64,000 bases of DNA from Brachyhypopomus gauderio (taxonomy: Eukaryota > Chordata > Actinopteri > Gymnotiformes > Hypopomidae), in the NCBI RefSeq assembly GCF_052324685.1, contig NW_027506919.1, positions 336,314 through 400,313 of the forward strand, read 5' to 3'. The stretch's first letter is position 1; each line of letters opens with the position of its first letter. Shown here piece by piece: positions 8,721 to 18,095 of this stretch. The position numbers and the translations under genes are program-made. Below the pieces are notes generated by a model. The model had not been told where the DNA came from, made no database searches, and saw only the letters and a list, made by a program, of their open reading frames with translations.

Positions 8721-8793
8721 GGCACCGCTGGGATTTGAACCCAGGACTTCCTGTTTACTAGACAGGCGCTATGACCAGCTAAGCCACGGCGCC
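8721..8793 (-). tRNA. tRNA-Thr(AGT)
   Basis: Consensus copy. Confidence 0.95.
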
Positions 8794-8866
8794 ACACAAT
8801 GGCTTTTTACTGTGGATTGGTGTCATTAGTGAGGAGCAATGAATTTTGTTGTTTTCAAAGAAAAAA

Positions 8867-8956
8867 CGACTCTGGTGGGACTCGAACCCACAACCTTTGA
8901 ATGGCCACACACCTGCGTCTAGAAGTCCAATGCGCTATCCATTGCGCCACAGAGCC
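8867..8956 (-). tRNA. tRNA-Arg(TCT)
   Basis: Consensus copy. Confidence 0.95.
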
Positions 8957-9037
8957 CAGTATGTGTTAAAGTTTTGACAGTTGCTCTTCAGCAGGAGGCT
9001 AAATGTCATGACCTAACAACTGCTTACATAAAGGAAA

Positions 9038-9110
9038 GGCACCGCTGGGATTTGAACCCAGGACTTCCTGTTTACTAGACAGGCGCTATGACCAGCTAAG
9101 CCACGGCGCC
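9038..9110 (-). tRNA. tRNA-Thr(AGT)
   Basis: Consensus copy. Confidence 0.95.
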
Positions 9111-9183
9111 ACGCCATGGCTTTTAACTGTGGATTGGTGTCATTAGTGAGGAGCGATGAATTTTGTTGTTTTCAAAGAAAAAA

Positions 9184-9273
9184 CGACTCTGGTGGGACTC
9201 GAACACACAACCTTTGAATGGCCACACACCTGCGTCTAGAAGTCTAATGCGCTATCCATTGCGCCACAGAGCC
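9184..9273 (-). tRNA. tRNA-Arg(TCT), TTAGA stem variant
   Basis: Matches 6965 and 11720. Confidence 0.72.
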
Positions 9274-9354
9274 CAGTATGTGTTAAAGTTTTGACAGTTG
9301 CTCTTCAGCATGAGGCTGAATGTCATGACCTAACAACTGCTTACATAATAGAAA

Positions 9355-9427
9355 GGCACCGCTGGGATTTGAACCCAGGACTTCCTGTTTACTAGACAGG
9401 CGCTATGACCAGCTAAGCCACGGCGCC
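9355..9427 (-). tRNA. tRNA-Thr(AGT)
   Basis: Consensus copy; start of third A-E block. Confidence 0.95.
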
Positions 9428-9500
9428 ACGCCATGGCTTTTTACTGTGGATTGGTGTCATTAGTGAGGAGCGATGAATTTTGTTGTTTTCAAAGAATAAA

Positions 9501-9590
9501 CGACTCTGGGGGGACTCGAACCCACAACCTTTGAATGGCCACACACCTGAGTCTAGAAGTCCAATGCGCTATCCATTTTGCCACAGAGCA
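9501..9590 (-). tRNA. tRNA-Arg(TCT), terminator-poor variant
   Basis: Same diagnostic changes as 4746. Confidence 0.68.
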
Positions 9591-9671
9591 CAGTATGTGT
9601 TAAAGTTTTGACAGTTGCTCTTCAGCAGGAGGCTAAATGTCATGACCTAACAACTGCTTACATAAAGGAAA

Positions 9672-9744
9672 GGCACCGCTGGGATTTGAACCCAGGACTT
9701 CCTGTTTACTAGACAGGCGCTATGACCAGCTAAGCCACGGAGCC
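9672..9744 (-). tRNA. tRNA-Thr(AGT), GGCTCCG acceptor
   Basis: Matches 4917. Confidence 0.86.
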
Positions 9745-9817
9745 GCACCATGGCTTTTTACTGTGGATTGGTGTCATTAGTGAGGAGCGATGAATTTTGT
9801 TGTTTTCAAAGAAAAAA

Positions 9818-9907
9818 TGACTCTGGTGGGACTTGAACCCACAACCTTTGAATGGCCACACACCTGCGTCTAGAAGTCCAATGCACTATCCATTGCGCCA
9901 CAGAGCC
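9818..9907 (-). tRNA. tRNA-Arg(TCT)
   Basis: Matches 5063. Confidence 0.87.
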
Positions 9908-9988
9908 CAGTATGTGTTAAAGTTTTGACAGTTGCTCTTCAGCAGGAGGCTAAATGTCATGACCTAACAACTGCTTACATAAAGGAAA

Positions 9989-10061
9989 GGCACCGCTGGG
10001 ATTTGAACCCAGGACTTCCTGTTTACTAGACAGGCGCTATGACCAGCTAAGCCACGGAGCC
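9989..10061 (-). tRNA. tRNA-Thr(AGT), GGCTCCG acceptor
   Basis: Matches 5234. Confidence 0.86.
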
Positions 10062-10134
10062 GCGCCATGGCTTTTTACTGTGGATTGGTGTCATTAGTGA
10101 GGAGCGATGAATTTTGTTGTTTTCAAAGAAAAAA

Positions 10135-10224
10135 TTACTCTGGTGGGACTTAAGCCCACAACCTTTGAATGGCCACACACCTGCGTCTAGAAGTCCAATG
10201 CGCTATCCATTGCGCCACAGAGCC
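10135..10224 (-). tRNA. tRNA-Arg(TCT), T-loop variant
   Basis: Matches 5380. Confidence 0.7.
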
Positions 10225-10305
10225 CAGTATGTGTTAAAGTTTTGACAGTTGCTCTTCAGCAGGAGGCTAAATGTCATGACCTAAAAACTGCTTATATAAA
10301 GGAAA

Positions 10306-10378
10306 GGCACCGCTGGGATTTGAACCCAGGACTTCCTGTTTACTAGACAGGCACTATGACCAGCTAAGCCACGGCGCC
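10306..10378 (-). tRNA. tRNA-Thr(AGT), C25U variant
   Basis: Matches 5551. Confidence 0.88.
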
Positions 10379-10451
10379 ACGCCATGGCTTTTTACTGTGG
10401 ATTGGTGTCATTAGTGAGGAGCGATGAATTTTGTTGTTTTCAAAGAAAAAA

Positions 10452-10541
10452 CGACTCTGGGGGGACTCGAACCCACAACCTTTGAATGGCCACACACCTG
10501 CGTCTAGAAGTCCAATGCGCTATCCATTGCACCACAGAGCC
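10452..10541 (-). tRNA. tRNA-Arg(TCT)
   Basis: Matches 5697. Confidence 0.87.
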
Positions 10542-10622
10542 CAGTATGTATTAAAGTTTTGACAGTTGCTCTTCAGCAGGAGGCTAAATGTCATGACCTA
10601 ACAACTGCTTACATAATAGAAA

Positions 10623-10695
10623 GGCACCGCTGGGATTTGAACCCAGGACTTCCTGTTTACTAGACAGGCGCTATGACCAGCTAAGCCACGGCGCC
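10623..10695 (-). tRNA. tRNA-Thr(AGT)
   Basis: Consensus copy. Confidence 0.95.
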
Positions 10696-10768
10696 ACACA
10701 ATGGCTTTTTACTGTGGATTGGTGTCATTAGTGAGGAGCAATGAATTTTGTTGTTTTCAAAGAAAAAA

Positions 10769-10858
10769 CGACTCTGGTGGGACTCGAACCCACAACCTTT
10801 GAATGGCCACACACCTGCGTCTAGAAGTCCAATGCGCTATCCATTGCGCCACAGAGCC
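10769..10858 (-). tRNA. tRNA-Arg(TCT)
   Basis: Consensus copy. Confidence 0.95.
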
Positions 10859-10939
10859 CAGTATGTGTTAAAGTTTTGACAGTTGCTCTTCAGCAGGAGG
10901 CTAAATGTCATGACCTAACAACTGCTTACATAAAGGAAA

Positions 10940-11012
10940 GGCACCGCTGGGATTTGAACCCAGGACTTCCTGTTTACTAGACAGGCGCTATGACCAGCTA
11001 AGCCACGGCGCC
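10940..11012 (-). tRNA. tRNA-Thr(AGT)
   Basis: Consensus copy. Confidence 0.95.
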
Positions 11013-11085
11013 ACGCCATGGCTTTTTACTGTGCATTGGTGTCATTAGTGAGGAGCGATGAATTTTGTTGTTTTCAAAGAAAAAA

Positions 11086-11175
11086 TGACTCTGGTGGGAC
11101 TTAAGCCCACAACCTTTGAATGGCCACACACCTGCGTCTAGAAGTCCAATGCGCTATCCATTGCGCCACAGAGCC
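11086..11175 (-). tRNA. tRNA-Arg(TCT), T-loop variant
   Basis: Matches 6331. Confidence 0.72.
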
Positions 11176-11256
11176 CAGTATGTGTTAAAGTTTTGACAGT
11201 TGCTCTTCAGCAGGAGGCTAAATGTCATGACCTAACAACTGCTTACATAAAGGAAA

Positions 11257-11329
11257 GGCACCGCTGGGATTTGAACCCAGGACTTCCTGTTTACTAGAAA
11301 GGCGCTATGACCAGGTAAGCCACGGCGCC
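11257..11329 (-). tRNA. tRNA-Thr(AGT), variant
   Basis: Matches 6502. Confidence 0.78.
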
Positions 11330-11402
11330 ACGCCATGGCTTTTTACTGTGCATTGGTGTCATTAGTGAGGAGCGATGAATTTTGTGGTTTTCAAAGAAAA
11401 AA

Positions 11403-11492
11403 CGACTCTGGTGGGATTTGAACCCACAACCTTTGAATGGCCACACACCTGCATCTAGATGTCCAATGCTCTATCCATTGCGCCACAGAGCC
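11403..11492 (-). tRNA. tRNA-Arg(TCT), U33A variant
   Basis: Matches 6648. Confidence 0.68.
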
Positions 11493-11573
11493 CAGTATGT
11501 GTTAAAGTTTTGACAGTTGCTCTTCAGCATGAGGCTGAATGTCATGACCTAACAACTGCTTACATAATAGAAA

Positions 11574-11646
11574 GGCACCGCTGGGATTTGAACCCAGGAC
11601 TTCCTGTTTACTAGACAGGCGCTATGACCAGCTAAGCCACGGCGCC
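11574..11646 (-). tRNA. tRNA-Thr(AGT)
   Basis: Consensus copy. Confidence 0.95.
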
Positions 11647-11719
11647 ACGCCATGGCTTTTAACTGTGGATTGGTGTCATTAGTGAGGAGCGATGAATTTT
11701 GTTGTTTTCAAGGAAAAAA

Positions 11720-11809
11720 CGACTCTGGTGGGACTCGAACACACAACCTTTGAATGGCCACACACCTGCGTCTAGAAGTCTAATGCGCTATCCATTGCGC
11801 CACAGAGCC
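11720..11809 (-). tRNA. tRNA-Arg(TCT), TTAGA stem variant
   Basis: Matches 6965. Confidence 0.72.
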
Positions 11810-11890
11810 CAGTATGTGTTAAAGTTTTGACAGTTGCTCTTCAGCAGGAGGCTAAATGTCATGACCTAACAACTGCTTACATAAAGGAAA

Positions 11891-11963
11891 GGCACCGCTG
11901 GGATTTGAACCCAGGACTTCCTGTTTACTAGACAGGCGCTATGACCAGCTAAGCCACGGCGAC
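11891..11963 (-). tRNA. tRNA-Thr(AGT), GTCGCCG acceptor
   Basis: U2-C71 mismatch in the acceptor stem. Confidence 0.78.
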
Positions 11964-12036
11964 ACGCCATGGCTTTTTACTGTGCATTGGTGTCATTAGT
12001 GAGGAGCGATGAATTTTGTTGTTTTCAAAGAAAAAA

Positions 12037-12083
12037 CGACTCTGGTGGGACTTCCAATGCGCTATCCATTGCACCACAGAGCC
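12037..12083 (-). pseudogene. tRNA-Arg with internal deletion
   Basis: Same 43-bp deletion as at 1534. Confidence 0.9.
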
Positions 12084-12164
12084 CAGTATGTGTTAAAGTT
12101 TTGACAGTTGCTCTTCAGCATGAGGCTGAATGTGATGACCTAACAACTGCTTACATAATAGAAA

Positions 12165-12237
12165 GGCACCGCTGGGATTTGAACCCAGGACTTCCTGTTT
12201 ACTAGACAGGCGCTATGACCAGCTAAGCCACGGCGCC
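12165..12237 (-). tRNA. tRNA-Thr(AGT)
   Basis: Consensus copy. Confidence 0.95.
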
Positions 12238-12310
12238 ACGCCATGGCTTTTTACTGTGGATTGGTGTCATTAGTGAGGAGCGATGAATTTTGTTGTTTTC
12301 AAAGAAAAAA

Positions 12311-12400
12311 CGACTCTGGTGGGACTTGAACCCACAACCTTTGAATGGCCACACACCTGCATCTAGATGTCCAATGCTCTATCCATTGCGCCACAGAGCC
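12311..12400 (-). tRNA. tRNA-Arg(TCT), U33A variant
   Basis: Matches 413. Confidence 0.68.
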
Positions 12401-12481
12401 CAGTATGTGTTAAAGTTTTGACAGTTGCTCTTCAGCATGAGGCTGAATGTCATGACCTAACAACTGCTTACATAATAGAAA

Positions 12482-12554
12482 GGCACCACTGGGATTTGAA
12501 CCCAGGACTTCCTGTTTACTAGACAGGCGCTATGACCAGCTAAGCCACGGCGCC
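12482..12554 (-). tRNA. tRNA-Thr(AGT)
   Basis: One acceptor-strand change (plus GCACCACTGG). Confidence 0.86.
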
Positions 12555-12627
12555 ACGCCATGGCTTTTAACTGTGGATTGGTGTCATTAGTGAGGAGCGA
12601 TGAATTTTGTTGTTTTCAAAGAAAAAA

Positions 12628-12717
12628 TGACTCTGGTGGGACTCGAACCCACAACCTTTGAATGGCCACACACCTGCGTCTAGAAGTCTAATGCGCTGTC
12701 CATTGCGCCACAGAGCC
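12628..12717 (-). tRNA. tRNA-Arg(TCT), TTAGA stem variant
   Basis: TTAGA stem plus a D-loop change (plus GCGCTGTCC). Confidence 0.75.
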
Positions 12718-12798
12718 CAGTATGTGTTAAAGTTTTGACAGTTGCTCTTCAGCAGGAGGCTAAATGTCATGACCTAACAACTGCTTACATAAAGGAAA

Positions 12799-12871
12799 GG
12801 CACCGCTGGGATTTGAACTCAGGACTTCCTGTTTACTAGACAGGCGCTATGGCCAGCTAAGCCACGGCGAC
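12799..12871 (-). tRNA. tRNA-Thr(AGT), GTCGCCG acceptor
   Basis: Acceptor and T-stem mismatches. Confidence 0.72.
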
Positions 12872-12944
12872 ACGCCATGGCTTTTTACTGTGCATTGGTG
12901 TCATTAGTGAGGAGCGATGAATTTTGTTGTTTTCAAAGAAAAAA

Positions 12945-12991
12945 CGACTCTGGTGGGACTTCCAATGCGCTATCCATTGCACCACAGAGCC
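12945..12991 (-). pseudogene. tRNA-Arg with internal deletion
   Basis: Same deletion as at 1534. Confidence 0.9.
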
Positions 12992-13072
12992 CAGTTTGTG
13001 TTAAAGTTTTGACAGTTGCTCTTCAGCAGGAGGCTAAATGTCATGACCTAACAACTGCTTACATAAAGGAAA

Positions 13073-13145
13073 GGCACCGCTGGGATTTGAACCCAGGACT
13101 TCCTGTTTACTAGACAGGCACTATGACCAGCTAAGCCACGGCGCC
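13073..13145 (-). tRNA. tRNA-Thr(AGT), C25U variant
   Basis: Matches 1662. Confidence 0.88.
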
Positions 13146-13151
13146 GCGCCA

Positions 13152-13226
13152 TGGGCCTCGAACCCACGACCTTACCACACACCTGCGTCTAGAAGTCCAA
13201 TGCGCTATCCATTGCACCACAGAGCT
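13152..13226 (-). pseudogene. tRNA-Arg lacking 3' acceptor strand
   Basis: Same junction as at 1741. Confidence 0.8.
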
Positions 13227-13307
13227 CAGTATGTGTTAAAGTTTTGTCAGTTGCTCTTCAGCATGAGGCTGAATGTCATGACCTAACAACTGCTTACATA
13301 ATAGAAA

Positions 13308-13380
13308 GGCACAGCTGGGATTTGAACCCAGGACTTCCTGTTTACTAGACACGGGCTATGATCAGCTAAGCCACGGCGCC
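13308..13380 (-). tRNA. tRNA-Thr(AGT), variant
   Basis: As 1897 plus one anticodon-stem change. Confidence 0.65.
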
Positions 13381-13453
13381 GTACCATGGCTTTTTACTGT
13401 GGATTGGTGTCATTAGTGAGGAGCGATGAATTTTTTTGTTTTCAAAGAAAAAA

Positions 13454-13543
13454 CGACTCTGGTGGGACTCGAACCCACAACCTTTGAATGGCCACACACC
13501 TGCGTCTAGAAGTCTAATGCGCTATCCATTGCGCCACAGAGCC
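13454..13543 (-). tRNA. tRNA-Arg(TCT), TTAGA stem variant
   Basis: As at 1217. Confidence 0.8.
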
Positions 13544-13624
13544 CAGTATGTGTTAAAGTTTTGACAGTTGCTCTTCAGCAGGAGGCTAAATGTCATGACC
13601 TAACAACTGCTTACATAAAGGAAA

Positions 13625-13697
13625 GGCACCGCTGGGATTTGAACTCAGGACTTCCTGTTTACTAGACAGGCGCTATGGCCAGCTAAGCCACGGCGAC
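13625..13697 (-). tRNA. tRNA-Thr(AGT), GTCGCCG acceptor
   Basis: Matches 12799. Confidence 0.72.
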
Positions 13698-13770
13698 ACG
13701 CCATGGCTTTTTACTGTGCATTGGTGTCATTAGTGAGGCGCGATGAATTTTGTTGTTTTCAAAGAAAAAA

Positions 13771-13817
13771 CGACTCTGGTGGGACTTCCAATGCGCTATC
13801 CATTGCACCACAGAGCC
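13771..13817 (-). pseudogene. tRNA-Arg with internal deletion
   Basis: Same deletion as at 1534. Confidence 0.9.
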
Positions 13818-13898
13818 CAGTTTGTGTTAAAGTTTTGACAGTTGCTCTTCAGCAGGAGGCTAAATGTCATGACCTAACAACTGCTTACATAAAGGAAA

Positions 13899-13971
13899 GG
13901 CACCGCTGGGATTTGAACCCAGGACTTCCTGTTTACTAGACAGGCACTATGACCAGCTAAGCCACGGCGCC
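13899..13971 (-). tRNA. tRNA-Thr(AGT), C25U variant
   Basis: Matches 1662. Confidence 0.88.
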
Positions 13972-13977
13972 GCGCAA

Positions 13978-14052
13978 TGGGCCTCGAACCCACGACCTTA
14001 CCACACACCTGCGTCTAGAAGTCCAATGCGCTATCCATTGCACCACAGAGCT
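13978..14052 (-). pseudogene. tRNA-Arg lacking 3' acceptor strand
   Basis: Same junction as at 1741. Confidence 0.8.
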
Positions 14053-14133
14053 CAGTATGTGTTAAAGTTTTGTCAGTTGCTCTTCAGCACGAGGCTGAAT
14101 GTCATGACCTAACAACTGCTTACATAATAGAAA

Positions 14134-14206
14134 GGCACAGCTGGGATTTGAACCCAGGACTTCCTGTTTACTAGACAGGGGCTATGATCAGCTAAGCCAC
14201 GGCGCC
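14134..14206 (-). tRNA. tRNA-Thr(AGT), variant
   Basis: Matches 1897. Confidence 0.7.
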
Positions 14207-14280
14207 GTACCATGGCTTTTTACTGTGGATTGGTGTCATTAGTGAGGAGCGATGAATTTTTTTGTTTTCAAAGAAAAATT

Positions 14281-14367
14281 GACTGGTGGGACTCGAACCC
14301 ACAACCTTTGAATGGCCACACACCTGCGTCTAGAAGTCCAATGCGCTAGCCATTGCGCCACACAGCT
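14281..14367 (-). pseudogene. tRNA-Arg with 2-nt acceptor deletion
   Basis: Matches 2044. Confidence 0.75.
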
Positions 14368-14448
14368 CAGTATGTGTTAAAGTTTTGAGAGTTGCTCTTC
14401 AGCATGAGGCTGAATGTCATGACCTAACAACTGCTTACATAATAGAAA

Positions 14449-14537
14449 GGCACCGCTGGGATTTGAACCCACAACCTTCAAATGGCCACACACCTGCGTC
14501 TAGAAGTCCAATGCGCTATCCATTACGCCACAGAGCC
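14449..14537 (-). pseudogene. Thr/Arg chimeric tRNA
   Basis: Same fusion as at 901 and 2212. Confidence 0.83.
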
Positions 14538-14618
14538 CAGTATCTGTTAAAGTTTTGACAGTTGCTCTTCAGCATGAGGCTGAATGTCATGACCTAACAA
14601 CTGCTTACATAATAGAAA

Positions 14619-14691
14619 GGCACCGCTGGGATTTGAACCCAGGACTTCCTGTTTACTAGACTGGCGCTATGAAAAGCTAAGACACGGCGCC
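14619..14691 (-). tRNA. tRNA-Thr(AGT), decayed D-arm
   Basis: Several D-arm substitutions (plus GAAAAGCTAAGACAC) and one anticodon-stem mismatch. Confidence 0.62.
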
Positions 14692-14764
14692 ACGCCCTGG
14701 CTTTTTACTGTGGATTGGTGTCATTAGTGAGGAGCGATGAATTTTGTTGTTTTCAAAGAAAAGA

Positions 14765-14854
14765 CAACTCTGGTGGGACTCGAACCCACAACCTTTAAAT
14801 GGCCACACACCTGCGTCTAGAAGTCCAACGCGCTATCCATTGCACCACAGAGCT
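14765..14854 (-). tRNA. tRNA-Arg(TCT)
   Basis: 3' acceptor GAGTTG with G.U pairs; anticodon-stem and position-1 changes. Confidence 0.72.
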
Positions 14855-14935
14855 CAGTATGTGTTAAAGTTTTGACAGTTGCTCTTCAGCATGAGGCTGA
14901 ATGTCATGACCTAACAACTGCTCACATAATAGAAA

Positions 14936-15008
14936 GGCACCGCTGGGATTTGAACCCAGGACTTCCTGTTTACTAGACAGGCGCTATAACCAGCTAAGCC
15001 ACGGCGCC
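14936..15008 (-). tRNA. tRNA-Thr(AGT)
   Basis: One D-loop change. Confidence 0.9.
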
Positions 15009-15081
15009 GTACCATAGATTTTTACTGTGGATTGGTGTCATTAGTGAGGAGCGATGAATTTTGTTGTTTTCAAAGAAAAAA

Positions 15082-15171
15082 CAACTCTGGTGGGACTCGA
15101 ACCCACAACCTTTGAATGGCCACACACCTGCGTCTAGAAGTCCAATGCGCTATCCATTGCGCCACAGAGCC
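15082..15171 (-). tRNA. tRNA-Arg(TCT)
   Basis: Consensus except GAGTT 3' acceptor (G.U). Confidence 0.92.
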
Positions 15172-15252
15172 CAGTATGTGTTAAAGTTTTGACAGTTGCT
15201 CTTCAGCAGGAGGCTAAATGTCATGACCTAACAACTGCTTACATAAAGGAAA

Positions 15253-15325
15253 GGCACCGCTGGGATTTGAACCCAGGACTTCCTGTTTACTAGACAGGCG
15301 CTATGACCAGCTAAACCACGGCGCC
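15253..15325 (-). tRNA. tRNA-Thr(AGT)
   Basis: One D-stem change (plus CTAAACC). Confidence 0.87.
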
Positions 15326-15398
15326 GCACCATGGCTTTTTACTGTGCATTGGTGTCATTAGTGAGGAGCGATGAATTTTGTTGTTTTCAAAGAAAAAA

Positions 15399-15488
15399 CA
15401 ACTCTGGTGGGACTTGAACCCACAACCTTTAAATGGCCACACACCTGCGTCTAGAAGTCCAATGCGCTAGCCATTGCGCCACAGAGCC
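15399..15488 (-). tRNA. tRNA-Arg(TCT)
   Basis: Two arm substitutions (T-loop, D-loop) and one near the intron border. Confidence 0.82.
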
Positions 15489-15569
15489 CAGTATGTGTTA
15501 AAGTTTTGACAGTTGCTCTTCAGCAGGAGGCTAAATGTCATGACCTAACAACTGCTTACATAAAGGAAA

Positions 15570-15642
15570 GGCACCGCTGGGATTTGAACCCAGGACTTCC
15601 TGTTTACTAGACAGGCGCTATGATCAGCTAAGCCACGGCGCC
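15570..15642 (-). tRNA. tRNA-Thr(AGT)
   Basis: D-loop G to A (plus GATCAGC). Confidence 0.87.
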
Positions 15643-15715
15643 GCGCCATGGCTTTTTACTGTGCATTGGTGTCATTAGTGAGGAGCGATGAATTTTGTTG
15701 TTTTCAAAGAAAAAA

Positions 15716-15805
15716 CAACTCTGGTGGGACTTGAACCCACAACCTTTAAATGGCCACACACCTGCGTCTAGAAGTCCAATGCGCTAGCCATTGCGCCACA
15801 GAGCC
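15716..15805 (-). tRNA. tRNA-Arg(TCT)
   Basis: Identical changes to 15399; recent 317-bp duplicate. Confidence 0.82.
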
Positions 15806-15886
15806 CAGTATGTGTTAAAGTTTTGACAGTTGCTCTTCAGCAGGAGGCTAAATGTCATGACCTAACAACTGCTTACATAAAGGAAA

Positions 15887-15959
15887 GGCACCGCTGGGAT
15901 TTGAACCCAGGACTTCCTGTTTACTAGACAGGCGCTATGATCAGCTAAGCCACGGCGCC
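15887..15959 (-). tRNA. tRNA-Thr(AGT)
   Basis: Identical change to 15570. Confidence 0.87.
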
Positions 15960-16032
15960 GCGCCATGGCTTTTTACTGTGCATTGGTGTCATTAGTGAGG
16001 AGCGATGAATTTTGTTGTTTTCAAAGAAAAAA

Positions 16033-16122
16033 CAACTCTGGTGGGACTCGAACCCACAACCTTTGAATAGCCACACACCTGCGTCTAGAAGTCCAATGCG
16101 CTATCCATTGCGCCACACAGCT
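16033..16122 (-). tRNA. tRNA-Arg(TCT), acceptor variant
   Basis: 5' acceptor altered (plus CACACAGCT). Confidence 0.72.
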
Positions 16123-16203
16123 CAGTATGTGTTAAAGTTTTGACAGTTGCTCTTCAGCATGAGGCTGAATGTCATGACCTAACAACTGCTTACATAATAG
16201 AAA

Positions 16204-16292
16204 GGCACCGCTGGGATTTGAACACACAACCTTCGAATGGTCACACACCTGCTTCTAGATGACCAATGCGCAATCCATTGTGCACCAGAGCC
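16204..16292 (-). pseudogene. Thr/Arg chimeric tRNA, decayed
   Basis: Fusion as at 901 but with further arm changes and A at loop position 33. Confidence 0.8.
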
Positions 16293-16373
16293 CACTATGT
16301 GTTAAAGTTTTGACAGTTGCTCTTCAGCAGGAGGCTTAATGTCATGACCTAACAACTGCTTACATAAAGGAAA

Positions 16374-16446
16374 GGCACCGCTGGGATTTGAACCCAGGAC
16401 TTCCTGTTTACTAGACAGGCGCTATGACCAGCTAAGCCACGACGCC
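16374..16446 (-). tRNA. tRNA-Thr(AGT)
   Basis: Acceptor 5' strand GGCGTCG, one mismatch. Confidence 0.82.
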
Positions 16447-16519
16447 ACGCCATAGCTTTTTACTGTGGATTGGTGTCATTAGTGAGGAGCGATGAATTTT
16501 GTTGTTTTCAAAGAAAAAA

Positions 16520-16609
16520 CAACTCTGGTGGGACTCGAACCCACAACCTTTGAATGGCCACACACCTGCGTCTAGAAGTCCAATGCGCTATCCATTACGC
16601 CACAGAGCC
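16520..16609 (-). tRNA. tRNA-Arg(TCT)
   Basis: One D-stem change (plus ATTACGCC). Confidence 0.87.
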
Positions 16610-16690
16610 CAGTATGTGTTAAAGTTTTGACAGTTGCTCTTCAGCATGAGGCTGAATGTCATGACCTAACAACTGCTTACATAATAGAAA

Positions 16691-16763
16691 GGCACCGCTG
16701 GGATTTGAACCCAGGACTTCCTGTTTGCTAGACAGGCGCTATGACAAGCTAAGACACGGCACC
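16691..16763 (-). tRNA. tRNA-Thr body with AGC (Ala) anticodon
   Basis: Loop reads CTAGCAA, so the anticodon is AGC (Ala) in a Thr-type body. The D-arm is also altered (plus GACAAGCTAAGACAC) and acceptor 5' is GGTGCCG. Likely a decaying copy; a predictor would call Ala. Confidence 0.75.
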
Positions 16764-16836
16764 ACGCCCTGGCTTTTTACTGTGGATTGGTGTCATTAGT
16801 GAGGAGCGATGAATTTTGTTGTTTTCAAAGAAAAGA

Positions 16837-16926
16837 CGACTCTGGTGGGACTCGAACCCACAACCTTTAAATGGCCACACACCTGCGTCTAGAAGTCCAA
16901 TGCGCTATCCATTGCACCACAGAGCT
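16837..16926 (-). tRNA. tRNA-Arg(TCT)
   Basis: Position-1 change and one near the intron border; T4 then CTTT downstream. Confidence 0.8.
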
Positions 16927-17008
16927 CAGTATGTGTTAAAGTTTTGACAGTTGCTCTTCAGCATGAGGCTGAATGTCATGACCTAACAACTGCTTACATA
17001 ATACAAAA

Positions 17009-17081
17009 GGCACCGCTGGGATTTGAACCCAGGACTTCCTGTTTACTAGACAGGCGCTATAACCAGCTAAGCCACGGCGCC
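17009..17081 (-). tRNA. tRNA-Thr(AGT)
   Basis: Matches 14936; flanking spacer has one inserted A. Confidence 0.9.
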
Positions 17082-17154
17082 GTACCAAAGCTTTTTACTG
17101 TGGATTGGTGTCATTAGTGAGGAGCGATGAATTTTGTTGTTTTCAAAGAAAAAA

Positions 17155-17244
17155 TGACTCTGGTGGGACTCGAACCCACAACCTTCGAACGGCCACACAC
17201 CTGCAACTAGATGTCCAATGTGCTATCCATTGCGCCACATAGTC
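17155..17244 (-). tRNA. tRNA-Arg(TCT), U33A variant
   Basis: A33, altered intron start and acceptor changes (plus CATAGTCC). Confidence 0.6.
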
Positions 17245-17315
17245 CAGTACGTGTTAAAGTTTTGACAGTTGCTCTTCAGCAGGAGGCTTAATGTCATGAC
17301 CTAACATAACAGAAA

Positions 17316-17388
17316 GGCACCGCTGGGATTTGAACCCAGGACTTCCTGTTTACTAGACAGGCGCTATGACCAGCTAAGCCACGGCGCC
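17316..17388 (-). tRNA. tRNA-Thr(AGT)
   Basis: Consensus copy; the spacer downstream in transcription is shortened. Confidence 0.94.
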
Positions 17389-17461
17389 GTACCATGGCTT
17401 TTTACTGTGGATTGGTGTCATTAGTGAGGAGCGATGAATTTTGTTGTTTTCAAAGAAAAAA

Positions 17462-17551
17462 CAACTCTGGTGGGACTCGAACCCACAAACTTTGAATGGC
17501 CACGTAGCAGCGTCTAGAAGTCTAATGCGCTATCCATTGCGCCACAGAGCC
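17462..17551 (-). tRNA. tRNA-Arg(TCT), variant
   Basis: TTAGA stem and a diverged intron. Confidence 0.72.
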
Positions 17552-17632
17552 CACTATGTGTTAAAGTTTTGATAGTTGCTCTTCAGCATGAGGCTGAATG
17601 TCATGACCTAACAAATGCTTACATAATAGAAA

Positions 17633-17705
17633 GGCACCGCTGCGATTTGAACCCAGGACTTCCTGTTTACTAGACAGGCGCTATGACCAGCTAAGCCACG
17701 GCGCC
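17633..17705 (-). tRNA. tRNA-Thr(AGT)
   Basis: One T-stem change (plus CTGCGATTTG). Confidence 0.85.
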
Positions 17706-17778
17706 GTACCATGGCTTTTTACTGTGGATTGGTGTCATTAGTGAGGAGCGATGAATTTTGTTGTTTTCAAAGAAAAAA

Positions 17779-17868
17779 CAACTCTGGTGGGACTCGAACC
17801 CACAACCTTTGAATGGCCACACACCTGCGTATAGAAGTCCAATGCGCTATCCATTGCGCCACAGAGCC
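17779..17868 (-). tRNA. tRNA-Arg(TCT)
   Basis: One base changed at the first intron position. Confidence 0.9.
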
Positions 17869-17949
17869 CAGTATGTGTTAAAGTTTTGACAGTTGCTCTT
17901 CAGCATGAGGCTGAATGTCATGACCTAATAACTGCTTACATAATAGAAA

Positions 17950-18022
17950 GGCACCGCTGGGATTTGAACCCAGGACTTCCTGTTTACTAGACAGGCGCTA
18001 TGACCAGCTAAGCCACGGCGCC
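17950..18022 (-). tRNA. tRNA-Thr(AGT)
   Basis: Consensus copy. Confidence 0.95.
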
Positions 18023-18095
18023 GTACCATGGCTTTTTACTGTGGATTGGTGTCATTAGTGAGGAGCGATGAATTTTGTTGTTTTCAAAGAAAAAA

